From Variovorax sp. V213 (lineage in GTDB: Bacteria > Pseudomonadota > Gammaproteobacteria > Burkholderiales > Burkholderiaceae_C), in NCBI RefSeq assembly GCF_041154455.1, contig NZ_AP028664.1, forward strand, positions 1,985,001-2,049,000: a DNA stretch of 64,000 nt, written 5' to 3'. A program made the translations under genes and the position numbers. Below the pieces are notes generated by a model. It saw only the letters and a list, made by a program, of their open reading frames with translations, was not told where the DNA came from and did no database searches. Shown here piece after piece: positions 8,261 through 16,600 of the stretch. Each line of letters opens with the position of its first letter. Positions within the stretch are counted from its first letter, which is position 1.

Positions 8261-9415
8261 TCAGTCTTTCGTGAGGTAGCCGGCAATTTCGAGGCCGTAG
8301 CCTGCGGCCATGCTCGGCATGCGGCGGGGCGTGCCGAGCAGGTTCATCTTGTGCACGCCGCATTCGCGCAGAATTTGCGCGCCGATGCCGTAGCTGCGCA
8401 GGTCCATGCGGCCGCGCTCGGGGGCTTGCGCGGGCCGTGCGGTGCCGTCGAATTGCGCGAGCAGTTCGCCGGCCGTTTCGCCGCAATTGAGCAGCACGGC
8501 CACGCCCTTGCCTTCGTTCGCGATGTGCGCCAGGCTGGCATCGAGGCTCCACGAGTGCAGCGATCGGTTGATTTCGAGCGCGTCGAGCACCGACAGCGGC
8601 TCGTGCACGCGCACCGACACCGTGTCTTCGGGCGCCCACTTGCCGCGCACCAGCGCAAGGTGCACGCCGCGGCTGGGCTTGTCGGTGAAGGCGTGGGCGG
8701 TGAAGATGCCCCACGCGGTCTGGATGTCGCGGCAGCCGACCTTCTCGACCAGCGATTCGGTGCGGCTGCGGTGCTCGATGAGCGCGGCAATGGTGCCGAT
8801 CTTGAGCCCGTGCTCGGCCGCAAAGATCTGCAGGTCGGGCAGGCGCGCCATGGTGCCGTCTTCGTTCATCACCTCGCAGATCACCGAGGCGGGCGAGCAG
8901 CCGGCCATGGCCGCGAGGTCGCAACCGGCTTCGGTATGGCCGGCGCGCATCAGCACGCCGCCGTCCACCGCCTGCAGCGGAAAGATGTGGCCCGGCTGCA
9001 CCAGGTCGGCGGCCACGGCGTTGCGTGCCACGGCCGCCTGCACGGTGCGCGCGCGGTCGGCGGCGGAGATGCCGGTGGTCACGCCCTCGGCTGCTTCGAT
9101 CGAAACGGTGAAGGCGGTCGAGTGCTTGGCGCCGTTGCGGGACACCATGGGCGGCAGTTGCAGCCGCTCGCACATCTCGCGCGAGAGCGTGAGGCAGATC
9201 AGCCCGCGCGCGTGGCGTGCCATGAAGTTGATGGCTTCGGGCGTGATGTGGTCGGCCGCAATGACGATGTCGCCTTCGTTCTCGCGGTCTTCCTCATCCA
9301 CCAGAATCACCATGCGGCCGGCGGCGAGCTCGGCGACGATCTCCTCGACCGGGGAAATCGGCGCGGGTGCCCGCGAGGTGCGGGGCGCGCCGATGGGTGT
9401 GACGGAAGCGTTCAT
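8261..9415 (-). CDS. ribB: RibBX-type protein: DHBP synthase with a degenerate GTP cyclohydrolase II domain
   Basis: A 384-residue two-domain protein. Residues ~20-220 are 3,4-dihydroxy-2-butanone-4-phosphate synthase, with the loop DEEDRENEGD and the later HTEAGCDLA. Residues ~225-384 align by position with GTP cyclohydrolase II, but the zinc and catalytic motif (usual form C-x2-GD-x8-RCDCG) is absent: the equivalent stretch reads RVHEPLSVLDALEINRSLHS with no cysteines. This matches the 'RibBX' variant described for Proteobacteria, in which the C-terminal half lacks cyclohydrolase activity. A separate ribA elsewhere in the genome is therefore expected. It overlaps ribE by ATGA (9412-9415). 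Confidence 0.9.
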   Translation of the reverse strand: MNASVTPIGAPRTSRAPAPISPVEEIVAELAAGRMVILVDEEDRENEGDIVIAADHITPEAINFMARHARGLICLTLSREMCERLQLPPMVSRNGAKHSTAFTVSIEAAEGVTTGISAADRARTVQAAVARNAVAADLVQPGHIFPLQAVDGGVLMRAGHTEAGCDLAAMAGCSPASVICEVMNEDGTMARLPDLQIFAAEHGLKIGTIAALIEHRSRTESLVEKVGCRDIQTAWGIFTAHAFTDKPSRGVHLALVRGKWAPEDTVSVRVHEPLSVLDALEINRSLHSWSLDASLAHIANEGKGVAVLLNCGETAGELLAQFDGTARPAQAPERGRMDLRSYGIGAQILRECGVHKMNLLGTPRRMPSMAAGYGLEIAGYLTKD

Positions 9416-10092
9416 TCGGCAGTGTCCTTGGAGTACGTGGATCGCGTGGAGGCCATGGATGCGGGCGCAAGAACGCCGGCCTGAAGCATGCGCTCCACGT
9501 AGCGCGCCACGGTATCGATTTCGAGATTGACCTTGGAGCCAGCCTTCAGCCCGCCCAGCGAGGTGTTCTCGACGGTGTGCGGAATCAGGTTGATGCTGAT
9601 CTCGCTTCCTTCATCGCTGTCGGCCACGCTGTTGACGGTCAGGCTCACGCCGTTGATCGTGATGGAGCCCTTGTAGGCGAGAAAGCGCGCCAGCGCGGGC
9701 GGTGCGAGCACGCGCAGCTCCCAGCTTTCGCCGATGGGCGCAAAGTGGCTCACCGTGCCGATGCCGTCCACATGGCCGGACACGATGTGGCCGCCCAGGC
9801 GGTCGCTGGCGCGCAGCGCCTTCTCGAGGTTGATGCGGGCGCCTTCTTCGGTGAGGCCCGCGGTCTTGTCGAGGGATTCGGCCGAAATGTCGATGGTGAA
9901 CTGCTGCTGCGCCGGATCGAGGGTGGTGACGGTCATGCAGGCACCGTTGAGCGCAATGCTGTCGCCGAGCCCGACATCGTCGAGATACCCGTCGGGCACC
10001 GAAATGCCGAGTCTTTTGCCGTAGGAGGAGGAGGGGCCGAGGTCGTGGATGGCGGCGATGCGCCCCACGCCGGTAATGATTCCGGTGAACAT
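9412..10092 (-). CDS. ribE: Riboflavin synthase, alpha chain
   Basis: A 226-residue enzyme dismutating two lumazine molecules to riboflavin. It has the expected two homologous lumazine-binding barrels. The first begins with the diagnostic MFTGIITGVG, and the second is marked by GGHIVSGHVDGIG and ITINGVSLTVN. The open frame extends 19 codons upstream, but MFTG is the invariant N-terminus of the family, so the start is 10092. The gap to ribD holds a short hairpin. Confidence 0.95.
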   Translation of the reverse strand: MFTGIITGVGRIAAIHDLGPSSSYGKRLGISVPDGYLDDVGLGDSIALNGACMTVTTLDPAQQQFTIDISAESLDKTAGLTEEGARINLEKALRASDRLGGHIVSGHVDGIGTVSHFAPIGESWELRVLAPPALARFLAYKGSITINGVSLTVNSVADSDEGSEISINLIPHTVENTSLGGLKAGSKVNLEIDTVARYVERMLQAGVLAPASMASTRSTYSKDTAE

Positions 10093-10131
10093 TTGCACAT
10101 TTTCGCAGATGCTGTGAGTCCCCCGGCTTTT

Positions 10132-10150
10132 CATGGCGCTTTGCGCCATG
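10132..10150 (-). other. Hairpin between ribD and ribE
   Basis: A perfect 8-bp stem with a 3-base loop (CATGGCGC TTT GCGCCATG) in the 87-base gap between ribD and ribE. There is no U-tract, so it is more likely an mRNA-stability or polarity element than a terminator. Confidence 0.35.
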
Positions 10151-10179
10151 CAATTTGCCCGCCCCAGCGGGGGAAGGGC

Positions 10180-11316
10180 CTAGAAGCTGTCCCGTCCGCT
10201 CACCCGGGAGACGATCCGGAGATCCGGTCCCAGCATCTCCACCGACTTGAATTCGAGCGGCAGCGCGCCCGCCAAGGTGGTGAGTGGGCCCTCGGCATGC
10301 AGATGGCTTGCCATGTCGAGGCCGCTGCCGATCAGCTTGGGCGCCAGGTACACCAGCAGTTCGTCGACGCAGCCTTCGCGGATCAGCGAGCCGTTGAGCT
10401 TGTGGCCGGCTTCGACGTGGAGCTCGTTGACGCCGCGCTGCGCCAGGTCTTGCAGCATGGCGCCCAGGTCGACCTTTCCGCTTGCGTTGGGCAGGCAGGT
10501 GATCGTGGCGCCGCGTGCCTCCAGCGCCTTGGCGCGGGCTTCGTCGCGCGTTGCGGCATAGATCCACACCGGCCGGCCTGCTATGAAAACATGAGCATCG
10601 GGCGGCGTCTGCAAGTGGCTGTCGACCACCACCAGATGCGGCTGGCGCGGCGTATCGACCAGGCGCACGTCGAGACGAGGGTTGTCTTCGAGCACGGTGC
10701 CCACGCCCGTCAGTACCGCGCTGGCGCGGGCGCGCCAGGCGTGGCCGTCGGCGCGGGCAGCTTCGGAGGTGATCCATTGGCTCACGCCGTTGGCAAGGCC
10801 GGTCTTGCCGTCGAGCGAGGCCGCCACTTTGAGGCGCACCCAGGGCAGCTTGCGGACCATGCGGCTGAAGAAACCGATGTTGAGTTCGCGCGACTCGGCA
10901 GCGCCCGGGCCGGTTTCCACCTGGACGCCGGCCGCGCGCAGGCGCGCGAAGCCCTGGCCCGCCACCAGCGGATTCGGGTCGGCGAGCGATGCCACGACCC
11001 GGCCGATGCCGGCTGCGATGAGGGCGTCGCAGCAGGGGCCGGTGCGCCCGTGGTGCGAACAGGGTTCGAGCGTGACGTACGCGGTGGCGCCCGCGACCGC
11101 ATGGCCCTTGGCCGCCGCATCGCGCAGCGCCATCACTTCGGCATGCGGCCCGCCGGCCTGCTGCGTGTGGCCCTGGCCCAGCACGCGGCCCTCTGCATCG
11201 CACAGCACGCAGCCGACGCGAGGGTTGGGGTCGGTCAGCAACAGCGCCGCGGAAGCCAGCCGCAAGGCCGTGGCCATGTGCTGCGCGTCTTGTGCATCTT
11301 GTTCGGGGAAGGGCAT
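10180..11316 (-). CDS. ribD: RibD, bifunctional pyrimidine deaminase/reductase of riboflavin synthesis
   Basis: A 378-residue bifunctional enzyme for the second and third steps of the pathway. The N-terminal deaminase domain has the zinc motif HAE (in GGPHAEVMAL, near residue 50) and PCSHHGRTGPCC (near 80). The C-terminal NADPH-dependent reductase domain (~150-378) includes VRLKVAASLDGK and a late AGHKLNGSLIREG segment. It is the first gene of the ribD-E-BX-H-nusB run and is divergent from the pilin operon. An AT-rich patch (11328-11341) just before the start may include its -10 region. No FMN riboswitch is recognisable upstream. Confidence 0.95.
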   Translation of the reverse strand: MPFPEQDAQDAQHMATALRLASAALLLTDPNPRVGCVLCDAEGRVLGQGHTQQAGGPHAEVMALRDAAAKGHAVAGATAYVTLEPCSHHGRTGPCCDALIAAGIGRVVASLADPNPLVAGQGFARLRAAGVQVETGPGAAESRELNIGFFSRMVRKLPWVRLKVAASLDGKTGLANGVSQWITSEAARADGHAWRARASAVLTGVGTVLEDNPRLDVRLVDTPRQPHLVVVDSHLQTPPDAHVFIAGRPVWIYAATRDEARAKALEARGATITCLPNASGKVDLGAMLQDLAQRGVNELHVEAGHKLNGSLIREGCVDELLVYLAPKLIGSGLDMASHLHAEGPLTTLAGALPLEFKSVEMLGPDLRIVSRVSGRDSF

Positions 11317-11364
11317 GGGCTGCGAGAGGAATTATTTAACACCGGAGCCGCCGGATCATACGAG

Positions 11365-11402
11365 CGGCAGTGCAAAGCGGACGAACGGCAAATGCACTGC
11401 CG
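11365..11402. promoter_or_regulatory. 10-bp inverted repeat in the ribD/pilV divergent region
   Basis: CGGCAGTGCA (11365-11374) and TGCACTGCCG (11393-11402) are perfect inverted copies separated by 18 bases. They lie between divergently transcribed ribD and pilV. They could be an operator for a dimeric regulator, or an RNA stem in the pilV leader. The regulator is unknown. Confidence 0.4.
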
Positions 11403-11480
11403 AAGGCGACGCCTACGCTGCGGATTCGATGGCGGGAACAAAGAAGCAACCCAAGTTGCAAGACGGGAGGACATCGACAA

Positions 11481-12071
11481 ATGACGACCTCAAGGCGGTC
11501 CGGTGCGGGCTTCTCGCTCGTGGAGGTGCTCGTTTCCGTCGCGGTGCTGAGCATTGGCCTGCTCGGCGCGATCGGCATGCTGCTGGCGGCGGTGCGCGCG
11601 GGCAAGGAGGCTGCAACGTTCCACGCGGCGGTCGGTCTCGTGCGCGACCTGTCCGAGAAGGTTCGCATGAACCCGGGCGTTGCAGCAAGAAACGATGCCG
11701 CCAATGCCTACCTGGTCGATCGCCTGGCCAGCGAAGGCGGCGCGAGCCCTGCGTCGGGGGGATGCGCAGCGCCGGGCGCGTCCTGCGATGCTGCGGGCCT
11801 GGCCGCGTGGGACATCGGCGAATGGACGCGCCGCGTTGCCAAGGCACTGCCCGGTGCCCGGGTGCGCGTGTGTTTCGACGAAAAGCCCTGGAACGCGGCG
11901 GCCGGCGAATATGCCTGGGCATGCAGCCAGACCGGCCGCAACCTGGTCGCAAAGCTCGGCTGGGCACCGCATGCCGATGCGACAAACATCAAGTCGCAAC
12001 GGGAGCTCGCGCCCCGTCTCGTGATGCAGCTGGTCTCCGGCTGGGCACAGGCTGGCCATGACGGGTCCTGA
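11481..12071 (+). CDS. pilV: Type IV pilus minor pilin PilV
   Basis: A 196-residue minor pseudopilin, exported and inserted in the inner membrane, then cleaved by prepilin peptidase. The type III signal reads GAG/FSLVEVLVSVAVLSIG with Glu at +5, and the N-terminal hydrophobic helix follows. Four cysteines in the globular domain may form disulfides. The start is at the ATG preceded by GGGAGG about 11 bases upstream; the frame is open further but unsupported. First gene of the pilV-W-X-Y1-E-fimT operon. It overlaps pilW by 14 bases. Confidence 0.88.
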   Translation: MTTSRRSGAGFSLVEVLVSVAVLSIGLLGAIGMLLAAVRAGKEAATFHAAVGLVRDLSEKVRMNPGVAARNDAANAYLVDRLASEGGASPASGGCAAPGASCDAAGLAAWDIGEWTRRVAKALPGARVRVCFDEKPWNAAAGEYAWACSQTGRNLVAKLGWAPHADATNIKSQRELAPRLVMQLVSGWAQAGHDGS

Positions 12072-13032
12072 TACCGCTCGGCCTTGCCGCGCACAAGGCA
12101 TGACGCTCGTCGAACTGCTGGTCGCCATGGCTGCCGGGCTGCTGGTCGTGCTTGCGGCCACGGCAACCTTTCTCGGCAGCAGGCAGCTCTTCGTTGCCAA
12201 TGCGGAAGCGCAGGCGGTGGAAGATTCGCTGAGGTTCGCGGGTTTCGTCGTCCGGGGCATCGTGCGCCAGGCCGGATATTCCGACTACGCGCCCGACCAC
12301 GCCGCCGTGGACGGCACCGTGGTCATTGCCAGCAGGGCGAATCTGGCGGCATCTCCGGACGATCCTTCCGACCTCGACATCGTCGGCGCGAGCAATGCCA
12401 AGGTCAGCGCCACGGGCGAAAGCCACGGCACCCACAACAGCAAGGGCGTGAACGGAAGCGACTCGCTTCGCGTGCGCTTCTTCGGCCGCAGCCGCACCGG
12501 AGGCGACGGCACCGAGCCCGACGGCACCATGGTCGATTGCATGGGGATTGCGCAGGCCGGGCCGTCGGCGGGCAAGCCGGCGCTTGCCGATCGTGCGTGG
12601 AGCTTCTTTCACGTTGCCGAAGCGGCCGACAAGGAGCCCGAGCTCTATTGCAAGTACCACAGCGAAACGGTGGACACGTTCAGGTCCGAGCCGCTCGCGC
12701 GCGGCATCGAGGTGTTCAAGGTCGTCTATGCCTACGACGGCAACGGCGATGGCGTGCCCGAGCGCTGGCTCGACGCCGCGCAACTGGAGGCGCAGGCGGG
12801 ATCGGTTGCCGCCATCAACGGTGAATGGCGCAAGGTCGTCGGTCTTCGCATCGGCATGGTCGCGCGAAGTGGCCGCAACAACAGTTGGCCTCGTCTGCAG
12901 GGCGAGACGCTCTACCCCTTGGGCGCGGAGTTTTCAAGCACGAGTTTCAAGCCCCCGGCCGATGGCAGGCTGCGTCGCACCGCGGCCTTCACCGTCATGC
13001 TGCGCAACGTCATGAAGGAGCCGGCGCCGTGA
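12058..13032 (+). CDS. pilW: Type IV pilus minor pilin PilW
   Basis: A 324-residue minor pseudopilin with leader AQG/MTLVELLVAMAAGLLV (cleavage after Gly14; Glu +5). It helps prime pilus assembly together with PilV, PilX and PilY1. The globular domain contains YDGNGDGVPERWLD near residue 230, an EF-hand-like D-x-N-x-D-G calcium-binding type loop. It overlaps pilV at the 5' end, and its TGA overlaps the pilX GTG start, so the genes are translationally coupled. Confidence 0.88.
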   Translation: MTGPDTARPCRAQGMTLVELLVAMAAGLLVVLAATATFLGSRQLFVANAEAQAVEDSLRFAGFVVRGIVRQAGYSDYAPDHAAVDGTVVIASRANLAASPDDPSDLDIVGASNAKVSATGESHGTHNSKGVNGSDSLRVRFFGRSRTGGDGTEPDGTMVDCMGIAQAGPSAGKPALADRAWSFFHVAEAADKEPELYCKYHSETVDTFRSEPLARGIEVFKVVYAYDGNGDGVPERWLDAAQLEAQAGSVAAINGEWRKVVGLRIGMVARSGRNNSWPRLQGETLYPLGAEFSSTSFKPPADGRLRRTAAFTVMLRNVMKEPAP

Positions 13033-13682
13033 GCCGGGCTCGTCGCTTGCCGGAACGAGGCTTCTCGTTGATCGTGGTGCTGTTGATGCTGGTCATTGCC
13101 ATGGCGCTGGGCATCGGTGCGGCACAAGTGTCGCTGGTGGGCGAGCGAAGTGCGCGCAACGAGCGCGACACCGAGGTTGCGTTCCAGGCCGCCGAAGCCG
13201 CGCTCGTCGACGCCGAACGCGACGTGCTCGGCCCCAATTCCAGCGCGGCCCAGCGCCTCTGTCTTTTCAACGGCAGTGATATCTCGGCCTTTGTTCCCGG
13301 ATGCGGTGGCGCGGGCATGCGCCAAGGGCTGTGTGCGCCAGCCGAGGCCGGCGACAAGCCGGCGTGGATGGCCGCCGACTTCGCTGTCGACAGCACCACA
13401 TCCATCGTCTACGGCACCTTCACCGGACAAGCCTATGCCGCTGGCGACGGCGCTACGGACGCACGCGCCGGAACATTGCCCGCGCGTGCGCCGCGCTACA
13501 TCGTCGAGGCGGTTCGCAATCTCGGCGGCTGGCAGCCGGACCAGTTGCAGAGCGCGAGCGCGCGCAGCGCCTCATATCTCTTTCGCGTCACGGCCATCGG
13601 CTACGGCATGCAAGAGGACACGCAGGTGGTGCTGCAGACCAACTTGTACAAGTCGGGCGCGAGCCCCGGCTGCCCTTCCTGA
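13029..13682 (+). CDS. pilX: Type IV pilus minor pilin PilX
   Basis: A 217-residue minor pseudopilin. The GTG start at 13029 is chosen because it overlaps the pilW stop (GTGA) and places the cleavage site ERG/FSLIVVLLMLVIAMALG close to the N-terminus. The mature helix has no Glu at +5, as is usual for the PilX/GspK type, and is followed by the typical NERDTEVAFQAAEAAL. Three cysteines lie in the globular part. Confidence 0.85.
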   Translation: MSRARRLPERGFSLIVVLLMLVIAMALGIGAAQVSLVGERSARNERDTEVAFQAAEAALVDAERDVLGPNSSAAQRLCLFNGSDISAFVPGCGGAGMRQGLCAPAEAGDKPAWMAADFAVDSTTSIVYGTFTGQAYAAGDGATDARAGTLPARAPRYIVEAVRNLGGWQPDQLQSASARSASYLFRVTAIGYGMQEDTQVVLQTNLYKSGASPGCPS

Positions 13683-13692
13683 GTTCTTCATC

Positions 13693-16600
13693 TTGAAACG
13701 GACCCGAATGTGTTCTCTTGAAAGCGGCTGCGGCGTCGCGGCTGCGGTTGTTGCTGCCTTGGCCCTTTGCAACGCCCCATGCGTTTTTGCGGCTGAGCAG
13801 GTCGAGCTTCCGAGCGAACCGCTGTCTTCCATGGCATCTCGCGCCGATCCGAACCTGGTGCTCGATCTCGCGCTGGAGTTCTCGAACGCCGGCGCCGCGT
13901 ACCGCGGCAGCTTCGACTGGAAGAAGGTCTATCGCGGCTACTGGGATCCGATGGCCTGCTACGGCTATGCGGCGGCCGATGGCTACTTCAGGCGCCTTGC
14001 ACCTGCGGCGAAGCTCGCCGGCGGCGAGATCGCATGCGCCAATCAGTGGAGCGGCAATTTGCTGAACTGGGCGGCAACCTCCACCATCGACGTGCTGCGG
14101 CTCGCGTTGACAGGCGGAGACCGGGTGGTGGACGAAGCCGACCGCACCGTGCTGCAGCGCGCGGTTCTGCAAGAAGACTTCTATCGCAGCAGCTACTTTC
14201 CCGACAAGACCGTAACGGGCAACCTCGACAAGCTCACGCCGCTCGTGGCGGACGGCCGCACGGGCGTTCGCGCGGCGGGCACTGTTCACTTCAACCATTG
14301 TTCCGGCCGCATGTTCGTGGGGCCGAGCGCCAGCGGCAGTTGTGCAAGCCCCGGTACCGACCAGCAATATGGCCCCGGCGCTGCGAACGCACCTTACTTT
14401 GCCCGGGTCGAGGTTTGCACCGCGGCCGAAGCCGCGACGCGCGTCGATCTCTGCCTCAAATACCCGAGCGGCCAGTCCAAACCCGTCGGCGAAGTCCAGC
14501 GCCATTCGAGCCGCATGCGCTTCGCCGTTTTCGGCTACCTGCTGGACGATGACCCGGCGCGCTACGGCGGCGTGCTGCGCGCGCCGATGAAATACACGGG
14601 GCCTCGAAAACTTGACGTCGGCCTCGACAGCGTGGACAACCCCCAGGCCGAGTGGAACGCGGCGACCGGCGTCTTCGTCCACGATCCCGATGCGGCTGCG
14701 CAGGGTGGCCGATACAGCGGCGTCGTCAACTACCTGAACCGATTCGGACGCGGCGGCGCATACAAGAAGTTCGACCCCGCGGGCGAGCTCTACTATGAGT
14801 CGCTGCGCTACCTGCAGGCCAAGGCGCCCACGCCGGGAGCGATGGCCGGGGTGACCGCAACGGACGATCCGCGCAAGGACGGATTGCCGGTCTACAACGA
14901 CACGGTCCCATGGCGCGACGAGAGCCGCAAGAGCAACTGGGACCCGGTGGCGGCGAGCTGCCGCAAGAACCACATCCTGGCGATCGGCGATCTCGAAACG
15001 CACGACGACCGTTCCTTGCCAGGCATGTCTGGCGGCGGCCGCGGCTTCAGCAGCGCGTCGTTCGAGCCGGACACCTCCTACTGGACCCGCCTTGTCGGTG
15101 CATTCGAAAACCGCGAATCGCTTTCCTACACGCATCCTTCGGGCAAGACCGGCCTTGCCACCACCGGCAACCGGGGGCTTCCGGCCTTCAACTACAAGGG
15201 CGGCGCGCAACTGACCTCGGGCGCCATCGCCGGCGCGGAAACTGGCGCAGACAGGGGCTCGTTCGGCATGGCGGGTCTGGCCTACTGGGCCAATACGCAG
15301 AAGATCCGCGCCGATTTTGCCGGGGCGCGAGTCCAGACCTTCGGCATCGATCTGGACGCGGGCGGGCAGGGCGCCGTTCGGCAGGGCCAGCGCGGCAGCG
15401 CCCTGTACCTCGCATCGAAATACGGCGGCTTCGTGGACAGCAACAACGACGGCAATCCGTTCCTCGCATCGGGCGGCGGTGGCCGGGCGGACGTGGCCAG
15501 CAATGCCGAATGGGCCGAAGGCATCGACGACGACGGCCAGCCGAAGCCGTCCAACTACTTCCTGGCCGGCGAGCCGCAGCAGCTCCTGGCCGCGATCCGG
15601 CGCGTATTCCGGTCGGCGGCGGCGCCATCGGGCGGAAGCACGGCGGACGCGGCCATTTCGTCGAACCGCATCGGGGCCGCGGGCAGCAGTCTTTATGTGG
15701 CCCGGTTCGGCGGGCGCAGGTGGTCGGGAACGTTGCTGGCGTATTCACTGGCCTACGACGCAGGCTCGGGCACCGTTCGCCAGGCCGAGGAACCCAGCTG
15801 GGACGCGGGCGCCTTGCTGACCGGCGATGCATCGGCCCAACCCGCAGTGCCTGCGCGCGAGCCGGCGGACCGGCACATCTTCACCCTCTCGGCTGCCGGC
15901 GTCGGCACGCCTTTTCAGTGGAACGCACTGGACAAGTCGCTGCAAAGCGCTTTGAACGCCGAGCCCTATGCCGTGCCAGCGGCATCCGATGGCCTGGGCC
16001 CCGAGCGGCTGGCCTACCTGCGCGGCGACCGGCGCAAGGAGCTGTCAGCGTCCGGTGGCACGTTCCGTGTGCGCGATTCGGTGATGGGCGACGTTGCCAA
16101 TTCGAACCCGCTCTTCGTCGGCCATCCGAGCCCGAACGTGCGAGGTGCCGAGTACCAACAGTTTCTCGATGCTCACAAGGGAAGGCCGCAGGCCGTGTAC
16201 GTCGGCGCCAACGACGGCATGCTGCATGCATTCTCGGCCGCCACGGGCCACGAGCTTTTCGCCTATGTTCCCCGCGCGGTGTCGTCGAAGCTGGCCGGCT
16301 ACACCTCGCCCAACTATGCGCATCAGGCCTATGTCGACGGCTCGGCCGCGGCGGCAGAGGCGCAGATGGCCGGCGGTGCGTGGAAGACGGTGCTGGTCTC
16401 CGGCACGGGGGCCGGGGCCACCGGCGTTTTTGCGCTCGACATTTCCGACCCCGCCGCCTTTTCAGCGGACAAGGTCTTGTGGGAGTTCACCGGTGCGGAC
16501 GACGGCGATATGGGCCATGTGCTCCAGGCGCCACGCATCATGAAGTTCCGCCTCTCGGCAGCGACTCGCACCCAGCCCGCGGCCTATGCGTGGTTCGCGG

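Noticed and set aside
11317..11480. FMN riboswitch upstream of ribD
   Set aside because: None of the conserved FMN-aptamer segments that I know is present on the minus strand here; only an AT-rich patch and the inverted repeat are seen.
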